From positions 1 to 40,028 of the forward strand of contig NZ_JASNGB010000009.1 in assembly GCF_030271215.1 (NCBI RefSeq): 40,028 nt of DNA, in the 5' to 3' direction. Below the pieces are notes generated by a model. That model ran no database searches, was not told where the DNA came from, and saw only the letters and a list, made by a program, of their open reading frames with translations. This DNA is from Deinococcus rhizophilus. GTDB taxonomy: Bacteria > Deinococcota > Deinococci > Deinococcales > Deinococcaceae. Position numbers and translations under genes: made by a program. Shown here one piece after another: positions 25,218 through 33,518 of the stretch; positions within the stretch are counted from its first letter, which is position 1, and every line of letters begins with the position of its first letter.

Positions 25218-26479
25218 CAACCCCGTTGCCTGTTACCTGCCAGTACCCACAGTGTATTGCCCAATCTGTGCGCGAGTGCACGCATGTCGTGGTGCTCCTC
25301 CACATACGATCGGCCCCGATCTCCCATGGCTCGGCGCTCCGCTGCGGACATCCGGGAAAGGGTCAGTAACGCATTCGCTAACGCCTGTGGGTCTTCGGGC
25401 AAAACGGTGAGGCCTGCATCTGCGTCTGCTACAGGATTGAATGGCGAGTTCAGGGCCATAACTATTGGCTTAGCTGCAGCAAAATAGTCAAAGAGTTTAT
25501 TCGGACTGATACCATCTCTATACAAATCAGTATCACGCTGGAGAAGTAAAAGCGCATCAGCATCCGCCAGCATCCCTGGTACTTGATCTTTGGGAACAGG
25601 ATCATGGAAATACACATTCTTAAGATCATGATTCTGTGCCCAGGTTATCATATCGGATTTAGCAACACCTTCACCAACAAAGGTGAGGCGAATATGATGA
25701 TGGCACTGCTGCTGAAGCAAACGTGCTGCTTGCAGAGCAGTATCTAGGCTATTTGGTACACCGTGCGCACCAAGATACATCACTGAAAAGACATTCAAGT
25801 TATGCTGAGGCTCGGCTGCTCTATCAGGATAATGCTTAAGGTCGACCCCGTTGGGGAGCCACAAAAATGGCACGGGGCGCCCAATAACTCGACTAGCATG
25901 GTCCCCTACTCCTTGCAATACGCCAACCACCAAGTCCGCCTGCTGGTACAAAAAGCGTTCTAGTGCAGCTAAGGTCAAGATGAATGGGTGTTTAGGAGAT
26001 ACACCCAGCAACTCCACCATAGATTTCGGCCAGATGTCACGAATTTCCAGCACAAAGGGTACTCCATACCGTCGAGCCAGAAGATAAGCCGCCAGCCCTG
26101 AAAAAAGATTTGGACTAGATCCAATAACTACATCCGGTGCATGGGCATCGGCAGTAGGTTGCCATCTAACAACCGCTCGTAGAAAGGCGAGCATATTCTT
26201 GATTCTTCCAACACCATTGCCTCTGTATGGAGGTGTTCGAAGCCAGACATATTTTACGTCGCGCTCTAGTATGCTTAAGCTCTTCTGCCCATTACTAAGA
26301 CGCTGTTCTTTTTGTGTAAAGTAATCCAAACTACCCGCTAATATCGTGCTATCTATGCTCTGTTCTTTTAAGTGGTGCGCCAAACTGTAGTGGCGTGTTC
26401 CACCCGCCTGATCTGGAGCTAAGGCGTATTGATTCACAACCCAAATAGCTAATCGCCTGTCATTTTTCATCGCGCTCAT
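25217..26479 (-). CDS. GT4 glycosyltransferase, WbuB-like (420 aa)
   Basis: GT-B fold glycosyltransferase. The N-terminal domain has WVVNQYALAPDQAGGTRHYSL, typical of the WbuB group, with VVIGSSPNLFSGLAAYLLARRYGVPFVLEIRDIWP. The C-terminal nucleotide-sugar site has VMYLGAHG, VPKDQVPGMLADADALLLLQRD, and the acidic E/D-x7-E equivalent in DGISPNKLFDYFAAAKPIV. Members add an amino sugar to the lipid-linked first sugar. ATG at 26479 is used; an in-frame ATG at 26470 is also possible. The gene overlaps the acyltransferase gene by 20 bases. Its 5' half (above about 25400) is clearly AT-richer than its 3' end, so the composition boundary falls inside this gene. It acts at the cytoplasmic face of the membrane. 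Confidence 0.9.
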   Translation of the reverse strand: MSAMKNDRRLAIWVVNQYALAPDQAGGTRHYSLAHHLKEQSIDSTILAGSLDYFTQKEQRLSNGQKSLSILERDVKYVWLRTPPYRGNGVGRIKNMLAFLRAVVRWQPTADAHAPDVVIGSSPNLFSGLAAYLLARRYGVPFVLEIRDIWPKSMVELLGVSPKHPFILTLAALERFLYQQADLVVGVLQGVGDHASRVIGRPVPFLWLPNGVDLKHYPDRAAEPQHNLNVFSVMYLGAHGVPNSLDTALQAARLLQQQCHHHIRLTFVGEGVAKSDMITWAQNHDLKNVYFHDPVPKDQVPGMLADADALLLLQRDTDLYRDGISPNKLFDYFAAAKPIVMALNSPFNPVADADAGLTVLPEDPQALANALLTLSRMSAAERRAMGDRGRSYVEEHHDMRALAHRLGNTLWVLAGNRQRG

Positions 26480-27356
26480 AACGACTTCTTATAACTCTAG
26501 CAGGTGATCCAACAGCCACAGAATTCTCGCCTATCGACTTTGTAACAGTCGCGCCAATACCTATCAAAACATCATCGCCGATAGTGATCTTGTTTATTAT
26601 TGCTACTTCAGGGGATATCCAAACTCTTTTTCCAATATGCACGGAGCCACTAATTTCAGCTCCAGCAATGATAAAACTGCTCTCACCCACAAAAACATTG
26701 TGAGCTATGAAAACATTATCATCAATCTTTGCATAATCCGAAATAATAGTTGAGTCAATAGTGCCACGTGCAATACTACACCCGCTTCCTATATCCACAT
26801 TATTTCCAATAATCACATTGCCCAAATGAGGTACTCTAAAAGGATTGCCATCTGTGTCAATTTCATACCCAAATCCAGGGCCACCGATTGAGGTGTTGCT
26901 TCCAATATAGCAATCCTTTCCAATTATCGTATGTCTATACACCACAGTATTATGTTTCACCACTGTTCCAGAACCAATTATAACGTCATTCTCAATTACG
27001 CAATTTTCACCAATATAAACATTGCTACCGATCTTCGCACTTTCAGAAATAACTGCACTACTAGATATCCCGGGCGTATCAGCCGGGGTAAAAAACGCTT
27101 GAACCAACCTAGCATATGCTGTCCTAGGATTCGCAACTTTAATAACATTATCCAAGTCTAAATCAGATTCTATTGGTATAAGGAAAAGAGTCTCGCTGTT
27201 TTCTACAATCATTGCTTGTACATTTTCATTCAATTTAGTGACGAATGCGACTGAATTATCACTTATATTACTAAGAGACGAAACCCCTTTAATCTCAAAC
27301 TCCCTAAGTCCAGTCGTCGACTCTAGAAACTCTGCTATCTGAGAATTCGTTTTCAT
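26460..27356 (-). CDS. LpxD-like hexapeptide N-acyltransferase (298 aa)
   Basis: ATG at 27356 has AGGTGG just upstream, and it lies 1 base after the deacetylase stop. A short N-terminal LpxD-type domain (about 1-95) is followed by a long left-handed beta-helix of hexapeptide repeats (about 100-280), including VYIGENCVIENDVIIGSG, the GGPGFGYE loop, and IDDNVFIAHNVFVGESSFIIAGAEISGSVHIG, which contains the His expected for catalysis. This is the LpxD (UDP-3-O-acyl-glucosamine N-acyltransferase) family pattern. LpxA, LpxB and LpxC are absent here, and this kind of organism lacks lipid A, so it likely acylates an amino group on a polysaccharide sugar nucleotide. Composition is AT-rich (foreign-looking). 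The adjacent PIG-L deacetylase suggests a deacetylate-then-acylate sequence. Confidence 0.85.
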   Translation of the reverse strand: MKTNSQIAEFLESTTGLREFEIKGVSSLSNISDNSVAFVTKLNENVQAMIVENSETLFLIPIESDLDLDNVIKVANPRTAYARLVQAFFTPADTPGISSSAVISESAKIGSNVYIGENCVIENDVIIGSGTVVKHNTVVYRHTIIGKDCYIGSNTSIGGPGFGYEIDTDGNPFRVPHLGNVIIGNNVDIGSGCSIARGTIDSTIISDYAKIDDNVFIAHNVFVGESSFIIAGAEISGSVHIGKRVWISPEVAIINKITIGDDVLIGIGATVTKSIGENSVAVGSPARVIRSRYERDEK

Positions 27357-27357
27357 A

Positions 27358-27999
27358 TTACCACCTTTGCCTAATAACTTCGTAGGCTTCCGCATACTGC
27401 ATCTTAGCCTGATATCCCCTGAACTTGGCTGCGGTTATCACATAATCACGATTTATGTATGTTCGATTCAGGATAACTTGGGAGCGATAAGACAAAACCA
27501 TATCAATTTTCTTGTTTAGATGGTAGTCTGATATCTCAACAAACATATTTGTATTTATCTGCGTGTAATTCCAAGGCAACTCGTAACCATAGATATTAGA
27601 ATCCCTAAACGCACGTATAGACTCCTGGTGAACCACGGAATGATCCTGATGAGTATCGAACGAATTAAATGTTAATACTATATCTGGCTTGAATTCTTTT
27701 CTAATCGACACCAATTTCTCTAAAATAGCCTGTCTATGGTCACTAAAATACCTAACCGGTATATTTTCTACTTCGTAGTTTTCCACGCCCAGGATGGTCA
27801 TTGAAGCTTCAAATTCCCTAACTAGGGTATCTCGGGGGAAATCAATGGGCAAACTCTCTTCAGATCTAGAAAAGACGATGCACCTAATCCTATAGCCCCT
27901 CGCGGCATAAATGCTAAGCAATCCTCCGCAACCAAGCTCAATATCGTCCGTGTGAGCGCCAACAGCCAAAACACTCTGGTGCTCATGTTCTAAGCACAC
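27358..27999 (-). CDS. PIG-L/LmbE-family N-deacetylase (213 aa)
   Basis: The zinc-binding signature AVGAHTDDIELGCGG (usual form AHPDDxE; here Thr replaces Pro) is at residues 11-25, and the second metal motif THQDHSVVH follows near residue 119. Length is normal for the family (about 210-230). These enzymes remove the acetyl group from N-acetylglucosamine-type sugars in free, nucleotide- or lipid-linked form. GTG at 27999 is the start, with GGAGG upstream on the minus strand, and it overlaps the GT4 stop by one base. It lies in the AT-rich segment. It is followed directly by an LpxD-like acyltransferase, which fits exchange of an N-acetyl for another N-acyl group. Substrate unknown. Confidence 0.9.
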   Translation of the reverse strand: MCLEHEHQSVLAVGAHTDDIELGCGGLLSIYAARGYRIRCIVFSRSEESLPIDFPRDTLVREFEASMTILGVENYEVENIPVRYFSDHRQAILEKLVSIRKEFKPDIVLTFNSFDTHQDHSVVHQESIRAFRDSNIYGYELPWNYTQINTNMFVEISDYHLNKKIDMVLSYRSQVILNRTYINRDYVITAAKFRGYQAKMQYAEAYEVIRQRW

Positions 28000-29087
28000 T
28001 ATAATTCCTCCAATTCCCTATAGAACTCTATCAAAGTTTTACTTTCCGCTTCCCAGTTGAGAACCGTCCTAATTGCCTCCTGACCTCTCAATCCCATATC
28101 TCTCGCTTCATCAGGATTATCCAAGATCCAGGCCATAGCCCTAGCAATTTCAGCTGGCTTAAACGGATCAACTAAAATCCCGCACTCATAATCTTTAACT
28201 ATTTCCTGCCATATGGGAAAATTTGATGCAATAAATGGTAAACCTGCAGCCATGTACTCAAACATCTTAGTCGGCAAGCCCTCTAGATGATTGGGTGCCG
28301 GGTGAACTACTACCAATCCGGCAACGCATCTCTCATAAACGTCCAAGAGGTCGTCTCTTTTGAGCCATCCAAGATTATTCACGCTGCCATGCTCCGCTAC
28401 TCTGTTTTCTAAATCTTTAGATTCAAACATTCCCGCTAACAACAATTCACAGCTGTGAGTTCGTGATAAAATATCAATGGAGCTAATAATCTCATTTATG
28501 CCACGAGATGTGGTAATGCCACCAGCGTATATGAATTTTGGATTTCTCGTTGCAAGTCTCGCATCTCTAATTTCTCCTAGTTTAGGATAGTTTCTGACGA
28601 TCGCAGTCTTATTAAGACCTTCAAAATTCCTATTGATAGATGGTGTGGCTGTTATAATTCCGCTGAAGTAGGGTGCAGCGCGTTTTTCAATCAAAGAAAC
28701 TAACTTCGCCCCAGGCTTTCGCAGTACAATTGGTATCCAAGATTTTCTTTGCATCTGCTTAGGCAGATCTTCATGAACATCCCATATGACTTTATATCCT
28801 AATTTCCTTAGGTAGAGGCCCAAAAAGAGCAATTCGGGATCGTGAAAATGCACTACATCCGGTCCAAATCGTTTGACCAAGCGCAGAACTTCTGTTTGTA
28901 ATTTTATCCTACCTAATCTAGTTTTGGCAGTCCGAAGCGGGAAATAGTCAACACTCGTGTGCAGCTTTTCACTTCTCCGGGGAGCTATTAAGCCCACATA
29001 GTGGTTCTCAGCAAGACTGATGGCTTCCTTTACATTTATCCTAATGTCATCATCTGAGTGCGCCGTGGTAAGATGTAGTACTCTCAT
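27999..29087 (-). CDS. GT4 glycosyltransferase (362 aa)
   Basis: GT-B fold. The N-terminal domain starts MRVLHLTTAHSDDDIRI and has DVVHFHDPELLFLGLYLRKLG and VIWDVHEDLPKQM; the C-terminal domain has FIYAGGITTSRGINEII, LGWLKRDDLLDVYERCVAGLVV and the family's sugar-nucleotide motif EGLPTKMFEYMAAGLPFIASNF. ATG at 29087 has an AGGAGGAAC ribosome site. It adds a sugar to the growing undecaprenyl-linked unit at the cytoplasmic face. It sits in the AT-rich block and is separated from the upstream Wzy-like gene by 96 bases, the largest gap in the operon. Donor and acceptor cannot be read from the sequence. Confidence 0.9.
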   Translation of the reverse strand: MRVLHLTTAHSDDDIRINVKEAISLAENHYVGLIAPRRSEKLHTSVDYFPLRTAKTRLGRIKLQTEVLRLVKRFGPDVVHFHDPELLFLGLYLRKLGYKVIWDVHEDLPKQMQRKSWIPIVLRKPGAKLVSLIEKRAAPYFSGIITATPSINRNFEGLNKTAIVRNYPKLGEIRDARLATRNPKFIYAGGITTSRGINEIISSIDILSRTHSCELLLAGMFESKDLENRVAEHGSVNNLGWLKRDDLLDVYERCVAGLVVVHPAPNHLEGLPTKMFEYMAAGLPFIASNFPIWQEIVKDYECGILVDPFKPAEIARAMAWILDNPDEARDMGLRGQEAIRTVLNWEAESKTLIEFYRELEEL

Positions 29088-29183
29088 AGTTCCTCCTCAA
29101 TAGTCTTAACGATCTTTTGATTTCATTGTTACACTGCATGTTTGCAATGCTTTAACGGACTACTTTCATAGATAAAATGATTT
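29088..29183. other. AT-rich operon gap
   Basis: The 96-base gap is rich in A and T, unlike the overlapping gene junctions elsewhere. No hairpin with a T-run is obvious. A weak internal promoter is possible but I cannot define it. Confidence 0.3.
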
Positions 29184-30527
29184 TTATTTTTCAGTCGAAC
29201 AATATAGGTATGTCAAAACTATTGCAAATATCATACCATGCGTCACGAGGGATGTAAAAAGGGCGCTGTTGGTTAAAGCAAAAGCCGGCAATGCCATTCC
29301 TACAACCACCACAACTGGACTACTTGATCGACGCGAATAGCCATCTACAAGCGATAGAATGGCGCCCAACACAATCGAAAACCCGATGATGCCCAATTCG
29401 CGAAAATTTGAATACGAGTCTGCGAACATATTGGCATTAGCACTCATACTAGGCGAGTTAAAATACTCTCGACCAATGAGATAAGCTGGGCGCAGATCAT
29501 AGGGATAAGGGAAAATGTCACTCAGGAAACTGTGACCTAATTGGGCCGGCGGGTTAACTGAAAAAAAGTCCATATAATAAGTTGTCAGTAACCCTGGAGT
29601 TAAGATCAATCGGCGGACAAACAGACTGGAAGCCAGAATACCTCCGCTCCATAGATCAAAGCCAAACACTGCTATTAGGAACACGATCATTGACAGAACG
29701 AGGTTTTGACCTAGCTTCTGTATATTGATTCGATATAGTAGAGATACCCCAATCAGCAGTAACACTGAAAACAGCATGCTCTTCTGTCCAGTGGTTCCAA
29801 AGATGTAAAGCAGCGATAAACTACCCATTAGCAGAAAGGGTATAAAACGCTTTACCAAACCATAGCCTACCATAAACGCGCTAACAACTCCTAAGTAAGG
29901 CACGGCGTAAGCAAAAGCCAAGCCTGCCTCTCCAATCTCATCCTTATAATCACTGCGAATGTCGTAGACATCCAAAATATTTACTAGGTTCAGTCTAAAT
30001 CCGAACTGGCTAGCCACAACTAAGAATAGGACTCCGAAAACCAACATTAATACAGCGCGGAAGACGCCTATACTAACGGATCGATCAAACCCGATAGATA
30101 ATGGTCGGGCAGACACAGCCGTAATGATAGCCATACCCAACAACAACATTGCACGATTGAGAAGAACGCCGTGAAACGTTAAATTTAAAACTGTGAACAT
30201 ATACTGCGCGGGCACATACACTAGCACATACAGTAACAGAATGATAAAATTAGATGGTCGCCTACCATCCAGGCGCAAGAATAGTGATGGCAAGATTACA
30301 AAAAGTGCCATCACCAGCCACTGTTCCTGACTGATTGCTGGATTCAGTGTATAGCCCATGTAGGCAAAAGAAGGCGAAATCTGCAGGCTATAGATGAGAT
30401 GAAACAGCCCCACATAGGTAAGGATCAGCAGAACCGTCAATAGGCGCGACAAGCTGACAGCTCCAGCCAAAGACGTCGTCTTTGCGGGCGACGGAGCGGA
30501 CGGCTGTATCTCACCGGCAGGCATCAT
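29184..30527 (-). CDS. Wzy-like oligosaccharide repeat-unit polymerase (447 aa)
   Basis: Start ATG at 30527, with AGGAGG 7 bases upstream and ATGA overlap with the flippase stop; the longer frame to 30650 shadows the flippase gene. At least ten hydrophobic segments are visible (for example LLTVLLILTYVGLFHLIY, VFRAVLMLVFGVLFLVV). A large hydrophilic loop near residues 330-400 has GHSFLSDIFPYPYDLRPAYLIG and ends SNFRELGIIGFSIVLG, with the E-x-G typical of O-antigen polymerases. It shows no close resemblance to the two Wzy_C-type proteins of this window. Its position right after the flippase supports the Wzy role in a Wzx/Wzy pathway. Sequence of such polymerases diverges greatly, so the assignment rests on topology and context. 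Confidence 0.8.
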   Translation of the reverse strand: MMPAGEIQPSAPSPAKTTSLAGAVSLSRLLTVLLILTYVGLFHLIYSLQISPSFAYMGYTLNPAISQEQWLVMALFVILPSLFLRLDGRRPSNFIILLLYVLVYVPAQYMFTVLNLTFHGVLLNRAMLLLGMAIITAVSARPLSIGFDRSVSIGVFRAVLMLVFGVLFLVVASQFGFRLNLVNILDVYDIRSDYKDEIGEAGLAFAYAVPYLGVVSAFMVGYGLVKRFIPFLLMGSLSLLYIFGTTGQKSMLFSVLLLIGVSLLYRINIQKLGQNLVLSMIVFLIAVFGFDLWSGGILASSLFVRRLILTPGLLTTYYMDFFSVNPPAQLGHSFLSDIFPYPYDLRPAYLIGREYFNSPSMSANANMFADSYSNFRELGIIGFSIVLGAILSLVDGYSRRSSSPVVVVVGMALPAFALTNSALFTSLVTHGMIFAIVLTYLYCSTEK

Positions 30528-31831
30528 GAGGCTTCCTCCTGAGCGGAAACTGCGGGTCCCTGTGGACCTTGGCCAGGCCGTTTCAGACTGGCGTAGGCGG
30601 CAGCGATCAGAGCTGTATAACAAGCAGCACTGACCGCTGCATACAACCATACGGTCTGCGGCAGGTCCAATTCACGCTGATGGGCGACCACAAAGGCCAG
30701 CACCACGGCCAGTAGCCGCCCAGTGTCCCAGATGAGCTGCCAGTGGTTATGTCCGGTAGCATTCAGCGTCTGCGACACTGACGAAGCCGGAACCTGAATA
30801 ACCGCCATCACTAGCAGGGCGTTAAGCACCGGCAGAGCGTTGAGCCACTGAGTCCCAAACAACCATGGCACCAGCCAAGGTGCAGTCAGAAGCACTAGAC
30901 CGGCTCCCACCCCGCTGGCCATTAGTGCGGCCAGCAAGTACCGAGTCAGCACAGGTTGTAGCGTTCCACCTTTGGCCTGCACCTTGCCCACTTCACCTAT
31001 GTAGACTTGGCTCAGCGTACGGGCGATCAAACCCACTGGTACGGCCACAAGACGATTAGCAAACACATACAACCCTGTCAGTGTAGGCGCAAAAGCCAGC
31101 CCTAGTAGGAGGATTGGAGCCTGTGCCCCCAGCGCGTTGATTCCCGCAGCAGGCATAGAAAACAGCGGAAACTGGCGGTACTCGCGAAGTAGCGCAAGCC
31201 CAGATGTAGTGACGAGTACAGCAGGTTGCGCGCCGGCTTGACGGTAGCCCCCATACAGCTGCCCCAAACCTGCCAGACGCCCCGCAGCGTCTCCTGCTGT
31301 AAAGGCCAGCGAAGACGGGTTGAGCAGTCCCAGTCCTACCTGTCCGACAGCCAGCCATAATCCCTGGGTGGTCTTGGCCTTAGCAATCTGCCCAAACTCG
31401 TCACGGCGAATGCTTAGGGCCGTCAGGGACTGAAAGGCCCCGATCAGCCACACCGACACGCCTACCACGGCAGCCAATCCCCAGGGGTGAGTTGACGACG
31501 CGAACCAACCCAAGTGCAACGCCAGTGCTGTGGAGAGCGCGGCGATTACTGCTACCCCCATGCTGGACTGCATGCTCAGGCGGGTTAGCCCTACCGCATC
31601 GGTGTCAGAGCGGGCAATCGGCACTGCCGCTTCCAGGCGCAGGGTTGCCAACACCGAAAAAATACCCGACAGAGCCATATACAACCCAAAATCATTGAAG
31701 GCCTCGGGCGAGTACAGCCGGGTCAACAACGGTGTGACTGCGAATACAACCAGTTGACCGGCCAGTGTGCCACCCATCAGGGTTCTCACTCGTCGGGCCA
31801 TCGGGCTGGAGAAGGCCCGCTGCCAGGTCAT
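30524..31831 (-). CDS. wzx: Wzx-like oligosaccharide flippase (435 aa)
   Basis: Multi-pass membrane protein of the MOP/PST exporter superfamily, with about twelve hydrophobic segments and the early motif GGTLAGQLVVFAVTPLLTRLYSPEAFNDFGLY, typical of Wzx/RfbX proteins. It carries undecaprenyl-diphosphate-linked units across the cytoplasmic membrane. The start ATG at 31831 and its stop form ATGA overlaps with both neighbours, so translation is coupled from the wbp genes to the polymerase. Length is normal (about 420-500). The composition moves from GC-rich to AT-richer over this gene toward the polymerase. Confidence 0.9.
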   Translation of the reverse strand: MTWQRAFSSPMARRVRTLMGGTLAGQLVVFAVTPLLTRLYSPEAFNDFGLYMALSGIFSVLATLRLEAAVPIARSDTDAVGLTRLSMQSSMGVAVIAALSTALALHLGWFASSTHPWGLAAVVGVSVWLIGAFQSLTALSIRRDEFGQIAKAKTTQGLWLAVGQVGLGLLNPSSLAFTAGDAAGRLAGLGQLYGGYRQAGAQPAVLVTTSGLALLREYRQFPLFSMPAAGINALGAQAPILLLGLAFAPTLTGLYVFANRLVAVPVGLIARTLSQVYIGEVGKVQAKGGTLQPVLTRYLLAALMASGVGAGLVLLTAPWLVPWLFGTQWLNALPVLNALLVMAVIQVPASSVSQTLNATGHNHWQLIWDTGRLLAVVLAFVVAHQRELDLPQTVWLYAAVSAACYTALIAAAYASLKRPGQGPQGPAVSAQEEAS

Positions 31832-32940
31832 ATGTCGAAAAATGTCCTCACGGCGCGGATCACTTCAGACTGATCAGACTCGCTCAGTTTGTGACCCATC
31901 GGCAGGCTAAGAACCTCCTGGGCGGCCTGTTCGCTGTGAGGATAACTCGGGTACTGCCCTTTGTAGATGGGAAGCTGATCCTGGGGGATGGGATAATAAA
32001 CCATGGTCCCGATGCCTTGCTCGGCTAGGGCCTGCTGCAATTCGTCGCGGCGACCATTCAGCACGCGTACCGTGTATTGGTGAAAGGAGTGGCCCTCTAC
32101 AGCTTCCGGTGTGACCAAACCGGGAAAGTCAGCAAAGCCTTCATTGTAGCGCTTAGCCACGGCACAGCGGTGCTCATTGGAGCGCTCCATATGTGGCAGC
32201 TTGACACGCAAAATAGCAGCCTGCAGAGTGTCTAGGCGGCTGTTATAACCCACCGTCTCGTTGTGGTACTTCTTACGGCTCCCATGAACCCGCAGCATCC
32301 GCGCCGTGTCGGCCAGGGTATCGTCATCGGTGGCAATCAAGCCGCCATCGCCATAAGCGCCCAGATTCTTGCTGGGAAAAAATGAATAGGCCCCCAGGTG
32401 CCCGATGGTCCCGGTCTGCCGCCCGTTCCAGCGAGCGCCAAAGCTCTGGGCACAGTCCTCGACGACTTTCAGACCCCGCTCTTGTGCAAGTAGCATCACT
32501 CGGTCCATATCCACCGGGCGCCCATACAGGTGCACCGGCATAATGGCTTTGGTGCGCTCGGTAATGGCGGCCTCGATTCCGTTCACGTCCATATTCAAGG
32601 TGTCAAGCTCGATATCCACGAACACTGGCCGCGCTCCCACCATGCTGATGCTCTCGGCCGTGGCAAAGAACGTGAACGGTGTGGTGATGACCTCATCCCC
32701 TGGCCCAATACCCAAGGCACGCAGCGCAATGACCAGGGCATCGGTGCCACTGTTCACCCCAATGGCATGCTTCACGCCCAGGTAAGCGGCGACCTCCTGC
32801 TCGAACAGGTGAACGTCCTCGCCCATGATGAAGTCGGTGCGGTCGAGCACGCGCCCGATGGCGGCCATGATCTCGCCGCGCAGCTCGTCCACTTCAGGCT
32901 TGAGATCGAGAATGGGAATGAACGGTTTGGTCGCGGTCAT
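31828..32940 (-). CDS. wbpE: WbpE-like UDP-3-keto-uronate aminotransferase (370 aa)
   Basis: DegT/DnrJ-family PLP enzyme: GVNSGTDALVIALRALGIGPG, VITTPFTFFATAESI, VEDCAQSFGARWNGRQTGT, and the PLP-lysine in FFPSKNLGAYGDGG. These sequence blocks are those of WbpE/WlbC-type enzymes that aminate UDP-2-acetamido-3-keto-glucuronic acid to the 3-amino form. Its neighbours are the enzymes for the preceding (WbpB) and following (WbpD) steps, which strengthens the assignment. ATGA overlaps occur on both sides. Length 370 fits the family. Confidence 0.93.
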   Translation of the reverse strand: MTATKPFIPILDLKPEVDELRGEIMAAIGRVLDRTDFIMGEDVHLFEQEVAAYLGVKHAIGVNSGTDALVIALRALGIGPGDEVITTPFTFFATAESISMVGARPVFVDIELDTLNMDVNGIEAAITERTKAIMPVHLYGRPVDMDRVMLLAQERGLKVVEDCAQSFGARWNGRQTGTIGHLGAYSFFPSKNLGAYGDGGLIATDDDTLADTARMLRVHGSRKKYHNETVGYNSRLDTLQAAILRVKLPHMERSNEHRCAVAKRYNEGFADFPGLVTPEAVEGHSFHQYTVRVLNGRRDELQQALAEQGIGTMVYYPIPQDQLPIYKGQYPSYPHSEQAAQEVLSLPMGHKLSESDQSEVIRAVRTFFDI

Positions 32941-33518
32941 TTGAGTCTCCTGATCTCGGTGTCGCTGACTTTTTGATAAATGTGCCCAGACGAATCGGTG
33001 ACCGTATCGCTGTCGGTGAACTCCAGTCGGTCCCCGCTCGCACTCATGTACCCCACTGGACGCGCCGGGACCCCGGCCACGATGGTGTAGGCAGGAACAT
33101 CCCGGGTGACCACCGCGCCCGCCGCGACAAAGGCCCCCTCATGGAGGGTTACGCCCGTAACGATGGTGGCATTGGCCCCGATGCTGGCCCCTCTTTTGAC
33201 CCGAGTCGGCGTGTAGTCGGCGCTGGTGTTCCGGGGAAACTCGCTGCGAGGTGTTCGGACATTGGTGAACACCATGCTCGGGCCACAGAAGACGTAATCC
33301 TCGAGGATCACGCCCTCGTAGACACTGACGTTGTTCTGAATCTTGACACCGTTGCCGATCTGTACATTCGGTGCTACGAAAACGTTCTGCCCGAGAGAGC
33401 AGCCCTCGCCAATAGTGGCCCCGGTGCTGACGTGGCTGTAATGCCAGACTTTCGTGCGTGCACCGATGACTGCCCCCTCATCGATGGTCGCGGTGGGATG
33501 GGCGAAGTAGTCACTCAT
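32937..33518 (-). CDS. wbpD: WbpD-like UDP-amino-uronate N-acetyltransferase (193 aa)
   Basis: Left-handed beta-helix acetyltransferase with hexapeptide repeats: HPTATIDEGAVIGARTKVWHYSHV, VFVAPNVQIGNG, NNVSVYEGVILEDYVFCGPSMVFTNV, and RGASIGANATIVTGVTLHEGAFVAAGAVVTRDVPAY. The FTNVRTPRSEFPRN block is characteristic of WbpD/WlbB. It acetylates the 3-amino group to give UDP-2,3-diacetamido-2,3-dideoxy-glucuronic acid. Length 193 is normal. ATGA overlaps link it to wbpB and wbpE. It ends with an unusual tail of about 25 residues (SDTVTDSSGHIYQKVSDTEI) of unknown role. Confidence 0.94.
   Translation of the reverse strand: MSDYFAHPTATIDEGAVIGARTKVWHYSHVSTGATIGEGCSLGQNVFVAPNVQIGNGVKIQNNVSVYEGVILEDYVFCGPSMVFTNVRTPRSEFPRNTSADYTPTRVKRGASIGANATIVTGVTLHEGAFVAAGAVVTRDVPAYTIVAGVPARPVGYMSASGDRLEFTDSDTVTDSSGHIYQKVSDTEIRRLK

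Noticed and set aside
26460..27356. True lipid A enzyme LpxD
   Set aside because: No other lipid A genes are present, the gene sits in a glycan operon and its neighbour is a PIG-L deacetylase, so only the family resemblance is kept.
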